NCBI RefSeq assembly: GCF_003627795.1
Contig: NZ_CP032685.1
Span: 1,240,001 to 1,304,000 of the forward strand
Direction of reading: 5' to 3'
Origin: Rhizobium sp. CCGE531
GTDB lineage: Bacteria; Pseudomonadota; Alphaproteobacteria; Rhizobiales; Rhizobiaceae
Length of the DNA: 64,000 nt
A program made the position numbers and the translations under genes. Shown here piece after piece: positions 46,153 to 54,987 of this stretch; the first letter of the stretch is position 1, and each line of letters opens with the position of its first letter. A model generated the notes under the pieces. The model saw only the letters and a list, made by a program, of their open reading frames with translations, was not told where the DNA came from and did not search any database.

Positions 46153-46953
46153 TTGATCGCGGTGGAATTGCAAGTCCGGGAGGTCGTGGCGGCATTCAAT
46201 TCCGGAAAGCACGCCGACGCGCTGCGACTGTGCCGCAATGCCCTGAACGACAACCCGGATGATGCCGTACTCAATCACCTCCTCGCTGCGGGGAGCTTCG
46301 CGGTCCAGGATTTCGTCACGGCGCTGGATTGTGCCGAGGAGAGCCTCAAAGCCAGGCCGGGAAATCCGGCAACATTGTTCCTCGCAGGGCGCGCTGCTCG
46401 CGCTCTTGGCCGGCTTGACCTTGCCGAAAGCTATTTCGCTCAGCTTCCAGTCGCCTTTCCGGACGCGCTCGCCGAGCTCGCCAGGACATTTGAACAGAAT
46501 GGCAAACGCCAGCAGGCAGCTAAGGCCTGGCAGCGGGCATTCGAGATCGATCCATCCTCACGGGAGGCCGCCGCAAGGCTTGGCCGTCTGCTTTGGGAAG
46601 CCGGGGATTTCGAAAATGCCCGCGAACGGCTGGAGTTTGCGGTGAAGGCAGATGCACCTCACAGCGCTTGGTTCGACCTCGGCCTCGCGCGTCAAGATTG
46701 TGACGATCTTGCCGGTGCCGTGGATGCCTTTAAAACGGCGCTCGCGCGCAAGCCGGATGATCCGCAAGCTCAATTCAACCTCGGTAGCGCTCTGCAGCAG
46801 CTTGGTGATATGGAAGGTGCAATTGGCGCGTACCGGGATGCCTATGCGCTCTCACCTGCGACGCTGGGCATGATAGCAAATGTGCTGAGTTCTGGACGCA
46901 ATGGACTTCTATTCCTCAACAAGGCGGAACTGCGCTCTTTTCTTTCTAGGTGA
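46153..46953 (+). CDS. Tetratricopeptide repeat protein
   Basis: A 266-residue all-helical protein with about six TPR units (for example DALRLCRNALNDNPDDAVLN, AFEIDPSSREAAARLGRLLW and FKTALARKPDDPQAQFNLG). TTG 46153 is the start, with GGGAG seven bases upstream. TPR proteins act as protein-binding scaffolds. No catalytic domain is fused and no signal peptide is visible. The 3' end overlaps the convergent DUF6065-like gene by 45 bases. TPR proteins are often encoded next to glycosyltransferases or dioxygenases, none of which is seen here. Confidence 0.85.
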   Translation: MIAVELQVREVVAAFNSGKHADALRLCRNALNDNPDDAVLNHLLAAGSFAVQDFVTALDCAEESLKARPGNPATLFLAGRAARALGRLDLAESYFAQLPVAFPDALAELARTFEQNGKRQQAAKAWQRAFEIDPSSREAAARLGRLLWEAGDFENARERLEFAVKADAPHSAWFDLGLARQDCDDLAGAVDAFKTALARKPDDPQAQFNLGSALQQLGDMEGAIGAYRDAYALSPATLGMIANVLSSGRNGLLFLNKAELRSFLSR

Positions 46954-47664
46954 GCGGGAACGCTTGTCCCTGAATTTCTTGCGATAAATGCCAGGCTCGA
47001 CCAGAATTTGGCCGACTGTCCGGTCGTAACCGTCGATCTGCTTGCCGTCAAAGCTTTCGTAGACAAGCTCAAGGTCTTCCCGCCGGACGGGAAAGCAGTG
47101 TGCGACCGGCAACCCCTTGGGCAATACGCCCTCGAAATCCGGTCTTGTCCAGATTGCCGGGAAATTGATGCCTGCGTCGTGGAATTTATCGCAATCTACC
47201 ATTCCGGTCACGGTTCGAAACGGGAGGTCTTCCCGATTGGCAGGATGCGTCGCAAAAAGCGACCACTTTTCCTCAAGCTCAATCGTCCAGAAACTGTTGA
47301 ATTTGATCGCTGCCAGTTGGGATGTTCCCTCTTTGGCCAGCGCTGATCCAAGGATTTGTTCAGGCACATGGAAACTCATAGGCGCACGGGGGTGGTTTTT
47401 CGCAGCCGGTATTGGCACATCCCAGTCCCAGGAGAATTTTCCAGCTTTTACCGTCACATCGCATGGCAGCAGGATCATGAAGCCATGGGTCATGGCGTCG
47501 ACAAAAGGCGGACATTGCTTGACGGTTCGTATGTCACGTCCATGAAATTCCGAAAACGAGGTACTCGACATCTGGCGAAGCCAATCGGGCAAACATGACC
47601 GCGCCGCCGCTGGTTTCGGCAAATAATCATGCAAATTCGGGTCGCAACGGAAAATGATCTTCAT
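46909..47664 (-). CDS. DUF6065-like conserved protein
   Basis: A 251-residue protein from ATG 47664; a GTG at 47673 is an alternative start. It has the pattern seen in a family found in bacteria and large phages: an N-terminal LPKPAAARSCLPDWLRQM, CPPFVDAMTHGFMILLPCDV, FSWDWD, then MVDCDKFHDAGINFPAIW and GLPVAHCFPVRRE near the C-terminus. I recognise the family layout, but its function is not known. The family name is from memory. The C-terminus is basic (KKFRDKRSRSPRKKRAQF). It converges on and overlaps the TPR gene. Confidence 0.6.
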   Translation of the reverse strand: MKIIFRCDPNLHDYLPKPAAARSCLPDWLRQMSSTSFSEFHGRDIRTVKQCPPFVDAMTHGFMILLPCDVTVKAGKFSWDWDVPIPAAKNHPRAPMSFHVPEQILGSALAKEGTSQLAAIKFNSFWTIELEEKWSLFATHPANREDLPFRTVTGMVDCDKFHDAGINFPAIWTRPDFEGVLPKGLPVAHCFPVRREDLELVYESFDGKQIDGYDRTVGQILVEPGIYRKKFRDKRSRSPRKKRAQFRLVEE

Positions 47665-48304
47665 GCGGCTCACAGAACAGCTCAGCGCTTAATACCAATG
47701 TCTAACTTTGTCGCCGGACAGTGTCCCCTCAAGCGATTTGGAAATTAGTATGCCTTCTCAAAGACGGCAACAAGCGGAAAGGTGTTCGATGCCGAGATAG
47801 CCCCAGTCAGAAAAATCCCGGTTACTGAACCGACTTACGGACTGACGTCTGCGACGGTGCCCGATAGGGCATTTTGTGGCTGATGCGACTAATACTCGAT
47901 AAACAGCCTTTGGCATATTCGGCACTTGAGGACGCCTAACAGAATGCAATAAACGGCCGCTTGTGGAAGCTGGTTCAAATTCGCGAACGACCGAAAAAGC
48001 GGCGCGAAGCTGACGATCTAATCTTCTATTTCCGATTGGGCGCCATTGCGAAAGTGAGCGATGCTCGCCTTGAGATCCCATCCCGAGCCGGTTCCTATGC
48101 CCAGCCGGTTCCTGAAAGCCCAAGATTTCCGGTAGTTCAGGATCGAAAGCTCGGCATAATAGCCCGCGATGTTAGGTGCCTGATCTTCATATTGAGACGC
48201 TCCAGGTGAAGAGCCGGAATTTTCAGTGAAAGGTAGGCATCACAACCATTCATGCTCCGTTCAGCTGTTCGGTTTCAAAATGATGACAGGAATGGAGGTT
48301 CGCT
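47665..48304. other. Gene-poor region with possible coding remnant
   Basis: About 640 bases with no start-to-stop gene of confidence. On the minus strand a frame of about 70 codons ends at 48017 and reads, in part, PNIAGYYAELSILNYRKSW and GIGTGSGWDLKASIAHF. This composition looks like real protein, but it has no ATG and starts right after a stop, so it is probably the C-terminal relic of a lost gene. The promoter and leader of the histidine-rich gene lie at the right end. Confidence 0.4.
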
Positions 48305-48589
48305 ATGAAAATCCTTAAAAGTCTGCTTGCGCCGCTTCTGGGTGTCGGCCTGTTGATCGGTGCGGGTGCTGCATCGGCTGCACCGATGATGAGCATGACG
48401 AAGCCGGAGGTCCAGTCATCCGTTCAAACGGTTGGTTATCATCACCGTCGTCATTGGCATGGCCCGCGACATCACCGGCCTCACCATTGGGGCTCGCATC
48501 GCAGCTACCGGAGCCATTACTGGCGTGGCCATCATTACGGTTGGTACAAGCATCGTCATCACCACCATCACCGGTACTATCGTTACTGA
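48305..48589 (+). CDS. Secreted histidine-rich small protein
   Basis: A 94-residue protein. GGAGG is just upstream of ATG 48305. The signal peptide (SLLAPLLGVGLLIGAGAASA) is followed by a short linker and a C-terminal half that is almost only His, Arg, Tyr, Trp and Gly (for example HHRRHWHGPRHHRPHHWG). Such proteins are common in Rhizobiaceae, exported and likely able to bind metals or negatively charged surfaces. No enzymatic domain is present. The cysteine-free, aromatic/His composition suggests copper, nickel or zinc binding, which is inference. Confidence 0.8.
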   Translation: MKILKSLLAPLLGVGLLIGAGAASAAPMMSMTKPEVQSSVQTVGYHHRRHWHGPRHHRPHHWGSHRSYRSHYWRGHHYGWYKHRHHHHHRYYRY

Positions 48590-48631
48590 CCGGAGCTCGC
48601 GGAACGCTGCATAAGGATCGCGAGTATTTGG

Positions 48632-48670
48632 AGCATTGGCCGAGGCGAGAATCGAATCTCTCTCGGGGTG
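48632..48670. repeat. tRNA-like fragment (copy E)
   Basis: The plus strand reads GAGCATTGGCCGAGGCGAGA then ATCGAATCTCTCTCGGGGTG. It resembles the start of a serine-type tRNA joined to a T-arm-like segment, or a degenerate minus-strand tRNA 3' end. No cloverleaf can be drawn. It may be another tRNA-derived scar. Confidence 0.3.
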
Positions 48671-48984
48671 TCGGCCACAGGGATGACGATGCCTCGCCGA
48701 CACGATCAGCGGTCTCTGTACGGCCGCGGTTTTCGTCGTCCTGCACCGCGGCGTGGTTCCGAAACGGTTGAATTCACCCTGAGGGGATCGACTTATTCAA
48801 CCGTCGACGGTTTCTGAAGCCCATCAGCAACATCCCGCCAACTAAATCAATCAGCCTCCGGCGAACCCGGTACGTGTGTGGATGCCCCCGGTTTGGCAAG
48901 AAGATTTTTTGACGGCTGGCCGCGAACAAGGAATTCTATCGGTCGTGTGTCAGGCCTCTTGATCTGGCCTGAGTAGCCACGGGC

Positions 48985-49314
48985 GCGCAATTGAAAGCCG
49001 AAGGCAAATGCCCCGACAACCTTGTGCACCGGCAGGTCAAATATCTTAACAATGTCGTCGAGGCGGATCACGGTAAACTGAAGCAGCTGATCAGACCGAT
49101 GAGAGGGTTCAAGACGTTGAAATCCGCCTACGCGACGATCAAAGGTTTTGAGGTCATGCGGGCTTTGCGCAAGGGCCAGGCAGCTGTTTTCAACCTGACG
49201 CACGACATCCGTGGGGAGGCACGCATTGTCGAGCGAGCTTTCAACATCGGACCATGCGCGTTGACGGAAGCGGTAGCTCTGCTCGCCCATAATCTCGACG
49301 ATCGGGCAGCCTAA
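48985..49314 (+). pseudogene. IS6-family transposase C-terminal fragment
   Basis: The frame gives about 110 residues of transposase: HRQVKYLNNVVEADHGKLKQ and MRGFKTLKSAYATIKGFEVM are IS6-family catalytic-domain C-terminal patterns (the E of the DDE triad lies in VVEADHGKLK). The upstream DD portion is absent and an in-frame stop precedes it at 48970, so it cannot be a working transposase. Confidence 0.8.
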
Positions 49315-49366
49315 CTGTAAAAAGCACGGAAAGATCTTCGCAGTTTGGAAAATTTGCAACAGAGCC
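48985..49366 (+). mobile_element. IS6-family insertion sequence remnant
   Basis: A truncated IS6-family element. The readable part is the C-terminal end of the transposase (48985-49314) and the right terminal inverted repeat TTTGCAACAGAGCC at 49353-49366, the mirror of the IS6-type GGCTCTGTTGCAAA end. The left end and the first part of the transposase are missing. Confidence 0.8.
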
Positions 49367-49399
49367 CGACAGCTCGACGTTGTCTGGGGCGCGAGCCAC

Positions 49400-50503
49400 T
49401 TATTGCCGTGCCCGGAAGCTGTCGATCCACTGGTAGGTGAATTGAGGCTCACCGCTGTTGGAACTGCTCACACAGGTTTGGTTGCAATAGAGCGGGTTGA
49501 GCACCCAGGGATCGCTCGTTGCGGTGACACTCGCCTGCGACTGGTACATGGCATAGGTTGCTACAGTCAGTCCTTGGGCATCGAATAGGCTGTCGGCATT
49601 TTCGAGCCAGTGGCGGACGTTCATCAACCAGGCGCTGCTCTGTAGGAAGGCGACCCATTCAGGTCGTGGTCGCGGAGTTTGCAGAGCATAGTTGATGTAC
49701 TGCCAGACCTTCCAGCTCGAATTGATGCCGTACCGCTTCGCGAAGGCAGGAACGATCGTGTCGCCGAGGTGCGACCTGAAATAGTTCTTCAGCGAGAACT
49801 CACTGCTGATCATGGACTTGTTGCCGAGCCGGTCGCGTGCCCAAAGGATTGCGTGCCGCATGTCCTCGATCGATGCAACATGCATGTGCAAGTCTATTCC
49901 GGTCACTCCCGGCGTGTTGCGGGCATAGGAAATCAGATCCTTCACCGCTTGGATCTGCAGCCTCGGATTCTGGAGATTATTGAATGCGCCCACATAAAGC
50001 GGGATATTGCGACCCGAGTTGTGATCGTAGGTAATCACATGGTTGGCCATGTGCTCGTAGAACAACACTAGATTGCTGTTGAGATTGGCTGAGTCAGTCT
50101 CAATGAACGGTTCGTTGCCGACGACGATCAGGTCAGTCTTGGGAAAGACCCGATCGAGCAGCTTGGTGGTGAAGACGCGGATGTCCTTGAACGCTTGACT
50201 GTCAGGATCGCTCGGGATGGCACCATCCTTGTAGTCGTACTTGAGGTTCAAGATAACCTTGTAGCCGTCGTCGTGCATCTTGACGAAGCTGATGATGTCG
50301 GGATCGGTCGTGAGCGCGGCCTCGCCCCGCGCCTGCAGCCGGCGGACATCGAGGAATGCGCGGACCCAGCGGGTCCCGGTGAGCGCGGCGTCAGCTTTGC
50401 TATAGTTTCGCGTCAGGCCGTTGTAGTTAACACCCAGATCCGATGCTTGGGCGCTGCCGGTAGCTAGACCTAGCACAATCGCGGCGGATAAGTACTGTCG
50501 CAT
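49400..50503 (-). CDS. Secreted glycoside-hydrolase-like protein
   Basis: A 367-residue exported protein. ATG 50503 has a strong GAGGAGAGG site. The signal peptide (RQYLSAAIVLGLATGSAQA) ends before SDLGVNYNGLTRN. The chain looks like a TIM barrel of clan GH-A: E131 in VVGNEPF would be the acid/base and E235 in ISSEFSL the nucleophile, an order and spacing typical of that clan. DPDIISFVKMHDDGYKVILNL and GIDLHMHVASIEDM add barrel-like strands. Two Cys near the C-terminus (YCNQTC) may pair. It may cleave a plant or bacterial polysaccharide in the periplasm or outside. The exact family is not assigned. Confidence 0.6.
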   Translation of the reverse strand: MRQYLSAAIVLGLATGSAQASDLGVNYNGLTRNYSKADAALTGTRWVRAFLDVRRLQARGEAALTTDPDIISFVKMHDDGYKVILNLKYDYKDGAIPSDPDSQAFKDIRVFTTKLLDRVFPKTDLIVVGNEPFIETDSANLNSNLVLFYEHMANHVITYDHNSGRNIPLYVGAFNNLQNPRLQIQAVKDLISYARNTPGVTGIDLHMHVASIEDMRHAILWARDRLGNKSMISSEFSLKNYFRSHLGDTIVPAFAKRYGINSSWKVWQYINYALQTPRPRPEWVAFLQSSAWLMNVRHWLENADSLFDAQGLTVATYAMYQSQASVTATSDPWVLNPLYCNQTCVSSSNSGEPQFTYQWIDSFRARQ

Positions 50504-50623
50504 TTCCTCTCCTCGTACTCTTTGACAACTGCGGTTCGAAAATCACTGTCCGCCCGGACCGCAGGCTTGGGTCGCGCTTGCGGTTGTTCAGTATCCTCGT
50601 GCCATCACCCGAGCGATGGCAGC

Positions 50624-51706
50624 TTATGCCGTGCGCAGGACCGTGAGCTTGAACGGACCGCCATTTGCAGCGGCGTGCTCTACCGCCTCATTTGCCGCAT
50701 GAAGGTCGAATTCGCTGACCTTGTAGAGCCCGAGATCAAGCATTCCGCCACGGACCAATCCGACAATGCTCGTAACGGCCTCGGGCGAATACATCCATTG
50801 CCCCTGGATCGTGATGTTGTTGCGCATAATCCAGGGGTAAGGGAGCGACAATTCCTCGCCGCCCAGCATTCCGATGCCGCCCATCAGCACCGCTCGGCCG
50901 TAAGGTCTGACCGCCATGATCCCGGCGCGCGCGACATGCGCCGGGACCGAGGGCGGAAGGAAGTCAAGAACAGCGTCGATGGGCGCAGGCGCGGCCTCTT
51001 TCATCGCGTCGGTGTCACGCATCGGATCCCCGCTCAGACGAACTGTAATGAGGCGCGGCCCGAAAAGCCGTTCGAGCCGGTCAAGCGCGGCCACATTTCG
51101 TCCTGGCGCGAGCACTGCACGCGCACCCATGGCAAGCGCGGTCGCAACAGTGGCGCTGCCGAAATTGCCTGTAGCCCCGCTGACCAGAAGTGTCTCGCCC
51201 GGCCGGAAGTTCATCGCAAGCAGACCTCCATAGGCGACCAGAAGGACGATGATCGCGCACCACTGGCCGGCCTCCCGAGAATCGATATCGCCGATGGGAA
51301 TTGCATTTTCCGTAGGCACGCGGATGCGCTCGGCGAAGGCGCCGTCACGGTAATAGTGCTGAAGCCGAGCGCCGCCTTCTCCTCGCGCGCTCCAGCCCTG
51401 CAGAACGATGTCCGGCATCAGCGCATCGTCGCGTGACCGAACGGTAGGGTCGCAAAAGACCCAATCGCCGGGCTTCAGCTTCGTCGCATCCGGACCGACC
51501 TGCCGCACCTTTCCGACGGCGCCGCAACCGGGCACCATCGGAGTCGGCATCGGATATCTGCGCGCGCCGCTGAATACTTCATCCGCATAGGAAAGAACCG
51601 GTGCCGCCGCGACCTCCACGATGACCTCCCCGGTTCCGAGCGTCGGATCCGGCACGTCTTCAATTGTTAGCGGTTCACCGAAGTTGTTCAAGATTGCTGC
51701 CTTCAT
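50624..51706 (-). CDS. MDR-type quinone/alcohol oxidoreductase
   Basis: A 360-residue medium-chain dehydrogenase/reductase from ATG 51706 (MKAAILNNFGEPLTIEDVPD). The GroES-like domain is at the N-terminus, and the NADP-binding GATGNFGSATVATALAMGA motif lies near residue 180. The structural-zinc four-Cys loop is absent, so it fits the quinone oxidoreductase branch more than zinc alcohol dehydrogenases. It is divergent from an XRE regulator at 51811, across a palindromic site, a layout seen in bacterial stress or electrophile responses. Confidence 0.88.
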   Translation of the reverse strand: MKAAILNNFGEPLTIEDVPDPTLGTGEVIVEVAAAPVLSYADEVFSGARRYPMPTPMVPGCGAVGKVRQVGPDATKLKPGDWVFCDPTVRSRDDALMPDIVLQGWSARGEGGARLQHYYRDGAFAERIRVPTENAIPIGDIDSREAGQWCAIIVLLVAYGGLLAMNFRPGETLLVSGATGNFGSATVATALAMGARAVLAPGRNVAALDRLERLFGPRLITVRLSGDPMRDTDAMKEAAPAPIDAVLDFLPPSVPAHVARAGIMAVRPYGRAVLMGGIGMLGGEELSLPYPWIMRNNITIQGQWMYSPEAVTSIVGLVRGGMLDLGLYKVSEFDLHAANEAVEHAAANGGPFKLTVLRTA

Positions 51707-51772
51707 GAATGTCTCCTCATCAGGCCATGCGCTCAATCTAAACATCGGACGTGAGTTGCCAAGAGCTGCTAT

Positions 51773-51794
51773 GATACTAGTATTATCGAGTATC
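51773..51794. promoter_or_regulatory. Candidate XRE operator
   Basis: GATACT and AGTATC form an inverted repeat with ten bases between, and the left half is part of the perfect palindrome ATACTAGTAT. It sits between the divergent oxidoreductase gene and the XRE regulator, just upstream of the regulator's ribosome site. Confidence 0.5.
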
Positions 51795-51810
51795 CCCTAG
51801 GAGCCGTATC

Positions 51811-52581
51811 ATGGATACCAATGAGGAACTGGCGGAATTCCTGCGTTCGCGCCGAAACCGCCTCACGGACGCTGCCGATGGGATTGCCGGGCATCGCCGC
51901 CGGAGAACACCTGGGCTGCGGCGGGAGGATGTCGCGCGGAGGGCGGGTATAAGCATCGAATGGTACGTAAAGCTCGAACAGGGGCGTGCCGTCTCCCCAT
52001 CCGACGCAACCCTGAACGCCTTGTCTGAAGCGCTCGAACTGAACGCGGTGGAGCGGGCACATTTGCAACGGCTCGTAGGCAAGGCCAAACGCGCGCGTTT
52101 TTGCAGGGAGGTCGTGCCGCCGACGATCAAGACCCTCCTTGAGAGCCTGCCGCAGCCTGCCTATGTCACGGGTCAGCGCTGGGATATTCTGGCCTGGAAT
52201 CCTGCGGCGGCCAATCTTTTTGGCGATTTCGCGGACATTCCCGTCGAGGATCGGAATATCCTTCTATTCGTGCTCGCGGATCCAAAAGGACGAGAGCTGT
52301 TCGGCTCCGGATGGGCCAACGAGGCAAGGCGCATGGTCGCGCTCTTCCGCGCCGAACACGACCTCTGGAACGGCGACAGCGCCTTCGCAGAACTGGTCGA
52401 GCGGCTGCATGCGGGCTGTGCAGAGTTCGACAGCTGGTGGCGATCCCACAACATCGCCGCTCCCGTCGGCGGATCAAAGCTGTTGCGTCATCCGGTGCGC
52501 GGCGACGTCAAGTTTGGCTATGCCACATTTCAAGCCAATGACGACCCAAGATTAAAGCTCGCTCTCTATTTCGAGAGCTAA
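51811..52581 (+). CDS. XRE-family regulator with MmyB-like ligand-binding domain
   Basis: A 256-residue regulator. AGGAG precedes ATG 51811. The N-terminal HTH (about residues 10-80) has RTPGLRREDVARRAGISIEW and YVKLEQGRAVSPSDATL, the MmyB/MLTR pattern. A PAS-like ligand domain follows, with QPAYVTGQRWDILAWNPAAA. Members repress adjacent oxidoreductases and respond to fatty-acid-like or xenobiotic ligands. It is divergent from the quinone oxidoreductase, so control of that gene and itself is likely. Confidence 0.9.
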   Translation: MDTNEELAEFLRSRRNRLTDAADGIAGHRRRRTPGLRREDVARRAGISIEWYVKLEQGRAVSPSDATLNALSEALELNAVERAHLQRLVGKAKRARFCREVVPPTIKTLLESLPQPAYVTGQRWDILAWNPAAANLFGDFADIPVEDRNILLFVLADPKGRELFGSGWANEARRMVALFRAEHDLWNGDSAFAELVERLHAGCAEFDSWWRSHNIAAPVGGSKLLRHPVRGDVKFGYATFQANDDPRLKLALYFES

Positions 52582-53130
52582 GGGGCGCCCGATACATCCG
52601 CCGTTAGGAAAAGGAACGGCGCGGGCACTTGGTGTTGCATGAGCAGGCGCCTGAAACGCCGTGGCGCAATCAGCTTCGCCGGGCACAATGTCGGCAATCC
52701 GGGCATATGCCCGAGGATGGTCCGCAGTCAGACACAACCCAATGGCCATCGCCGTTAGACAGGATGCTTTGCACCTTAATACCCGGACCGGGCGACCATT
52801 TCGATTTTGTTCGCATGCCAGCCCATAGCGGCGTCACTTCTAGCGATTTCTTAACCGCGCAAAGAGAGGAAGACCCCGATTAAATGCCAAACGACAAGCA
52901 TTTCCAGGGGAGTTTGGCCGACACACTGGCAGACGTCGGTCATAGGGATTTCCCCCGAACTGCGCCCCCACCCGGAACAAAGCTTTCGCATGGCCGTTCG
53001 TTCTTTTGATGAACGGAAAAGGAAAGGCCAAGCCCCGTGGCAATCAATCCAGGTACACGGACACACAGGAACACAAGGCCAATCACATCGCTAATCGACA
53101 CTACACCCGAAGCCAGAGGAGGAATAACTC
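52582..53130. other. Intergenic region, no gene seen
   Basis: About 550 bases with no supported gene. The short frames on both strands have no ribosome site or known motif. A weak hairpin CCGTTC...GAACGG lies near 52992-53015. The strong GAGGAGG at 53116 belongs to the PRC-barrel-like gene. Confidence 0.5.
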
Positions 53131-53427
53131 GTGGATCATAGCAACCACATACGACTGACCGAGGAAGAGCTCACACAAGCTAATCTGGAAGGCGCATCGA
53201 TCTATGGTGCTGATGACCACAAGGTTGGCACCGTTGACCACGTGCACGGAGCCGGTAGCGGCAGCAGCGTCGTGATCGACGTTGGCGGCTTCCTTGGCAT
53301 CGGTGCAAAGCCGGTGTCCGTTCGAGCGACCGATCTCGATTTCATGCGTGACGAAAGCGGCGAGATCCATGGCGTGACTTCCTGGACAAAGGACCAGTTG
53401 AAGGCAATGCCCGAGCATCGAGATTAA
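53131..53427 (+). CDS. PRC-barrel/DUF2171-like small protein
   Basis: A 98-residue acidic protein from GTG 53131, with GAGGAGG nine bases upstream. The pattern LEGASIYGADDHKVGTVDHV followed by VVIDVGGFLGIGAKPVSVRA is that of PRC-barrel-type (DUF2171) proteins, common in rhizobia and stress-induced in some. No signal peptide. It stands alone. The role is unclear, probably as a small beta-barrel binding module. Confidence 0.85.
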   Translation: MDHSNHIRLTEEELTQANLEGASIYGADDHKVGTVDHVHGAGSGSSVVIDVGGFLGIGAKPVSVRATDLDFMRDESGEIHGVTSWTKDQLKAMPEHRD

Positions 53428-53839
53428 GACTGGAAAGGGAGCTTCCGCATGTGCAATGGGCTCCCCTTCGAACCGAGATTTCCATATGTGAGAGGTATCG
53501 AAGCCCACTGGACACATTCGCGGCATCCAGCGGAACGATGGTGGTTCGCGCCGATGTTATTAGCTCCCCGGCGATTGGCAAACCCCGCGGGCGGGCGGCA
53601 GCAAAATGGCGGCGGGAACTATGCGCCAAACTGCTAGGCAAGATGGACGAACACACCTCTTTCAATTGTTATCAACCGGGAAACGCTAGTAGAGCGCCCG
53701 TTAACGATCTGAGCGAGCGGAGTCTTTCTACGATGACATCTAAACTTCCATCGACCCGTTCTGCAGCTAGATTGACGCTTAACCGAGCTCTTTCCTCGTT
53801 GGGATGGGCGCCGGGACGCTGTCAAGTCATGCATGGGCG
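53428..53839. other. Gene-poor region
   Basis: About 410 bases with no supported gene; the frames here are short, lack ribosome sites and show no domain. The region must include the promoter of the epoxide-hydrolase-like gene. Confidence 0.5.
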
Positions 53840-54856
53840 ATGCCTCGCGTGCCTCTGAATTCGCGCACTCTGATCACACCCCGCCAGACAACCCACGTCG
53901 TCGAATGCGGACCTACCAAGGGTCCGTTGATGATCTTCCTCCACGGCTGGCCGAGCATCGGTTTGATGTGGCGCGCCCAGATGGACGTCTTCGCCGCCGA
54001 GGGATGGCACTGCGTTGCCCCTGATCTGCGCGGCTACGGCGGTTCTTTCGCACCTGCAGCCAACGACGCTTATACAATCAAGCAAGTCGCTTTGGATGTG
54101 GCGGAACTCCATGATCATCTGGGCGGGCGGCCCACGATTTGGGTTGGCCACGACTGGGGCAGTGTCGTGGCCGGAGCGTTGGTCGCCCATGAGCCCAATC
54201 GCAGTCGTGGCGTCGTGCTGACCTCGCTTGCCTATCAACCGGGCGGCCACGCCCTGCGCACGATCGTTCCGTTGGTCGACAGGACAATTTATCCCGCTGA
54301 CCAATATCCGGATGGTCAATGGGATTACTACCGCTACTACACAACTCATTTCGACGCCGCGGTCGCCGACCTCGATGTCGACAAACGGGCATCGCTGGCA
54401 TCGATCTTTCGATCAGGCAGCCCAGAAGGCGTCGGCAAGGTTTCACCGAACGCGGTGATCACCCGAAACGGCGGCCGTTTCGGTGCTGCTCACGAGGCTC
54501 CGCCGACCCAACCCGACCCTGCTTTGTGGCCCGCCGCGGATTTCGAGGTCTTGGTGAGTGCGTTCAAGACTCGCGGCTTCCGTCCCGCCTGCGCCTGGTA
54601 CATGAACGATGACGCCAACATCGCCTATGCTCGCGAGGCCTCCGATGGCGGCCGCCTGTCGCAACCGGTCCTGTTCATCAACGGTGACTTCGATCAGATC
54701 TGCACCATCAACGGAAATCGCCAGGGCGATCCGATGCGCCGCGCTTGCCCAGACCTCACCGTGACGAGTGTAGCAGGCGGCCATTGGCTGCCGCTGGAGT
54801 GCAAGGCTGAACTCGTCGAGATCATCCGCACATGGCTTCAGAACGAAAAAATTTGA
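53840..54856 (+). CDS. Epoxide hydrolase-like alpha/beta hydrolase
   Basis: A 338-residue alpha/beta hydrolase from ATG 53840; ATG 53804 is an alternative start without better support. The oxyanion motif is FLHGWPS, the nucleophile Asp is in GHDWGSVVAG, APDLRGYGGS follows strand 4, and VAGGHWLPLE carries the catalytic His near the C-terminus. The Asp nucleophile fits epoxide hydrolases or haloalkane dehalogenases rather than esterases. No signal peptide. It probably hydrates an electrophilic epoxide in the cytosol. Confidence 0.85.
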   Translation: MPRVPLNSRTLITPRQTTHVVECGPTKGPLMIFLHGWPSIGLMWRAQMDVFAAEGWHCVAPDLRGYGGSFAPAANDAYTIKQVALDVAELHDHLGGRPTIWVGHDWGSVVAGALVAHEPNRSRGVVLTSLAYQPGGHALRTIVPLVDRTIYPADQYPDGQWDYYRYYTTHFDAAVADLDVDKRASLASIFRSGSPEGVGKVSPNAVITRNGGRFGAAHEAPPTQPDPALWPAADFEVLVSAFKTRGFRPACAWYMNDDANIAYAREASDGGRLSQPVLFINGDFDQICTINGNRQGDPMRRACPDLTVTSVAGGHWLPLECKAELVEIIRTWLQNEKI

Positions 54857-54987
54857 TGGCGAGGGCACGAGCATAAGAACGGATTGAAAGGCATGAGCAG
54901 CAAAGTGCATAACACACTCGTCGATGCTCCAAAGCAGTCCGTCTACGGCAAGCGGCTGCCTTTCAAACTGGCAAGGCGCAAGAGCAT

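Noticed and set aside
48847-49452. 201-codon minus-strand frame over the IS6 remnant
   Set aside because: It is the antisense of the transposase fragment and has no domain of its own.
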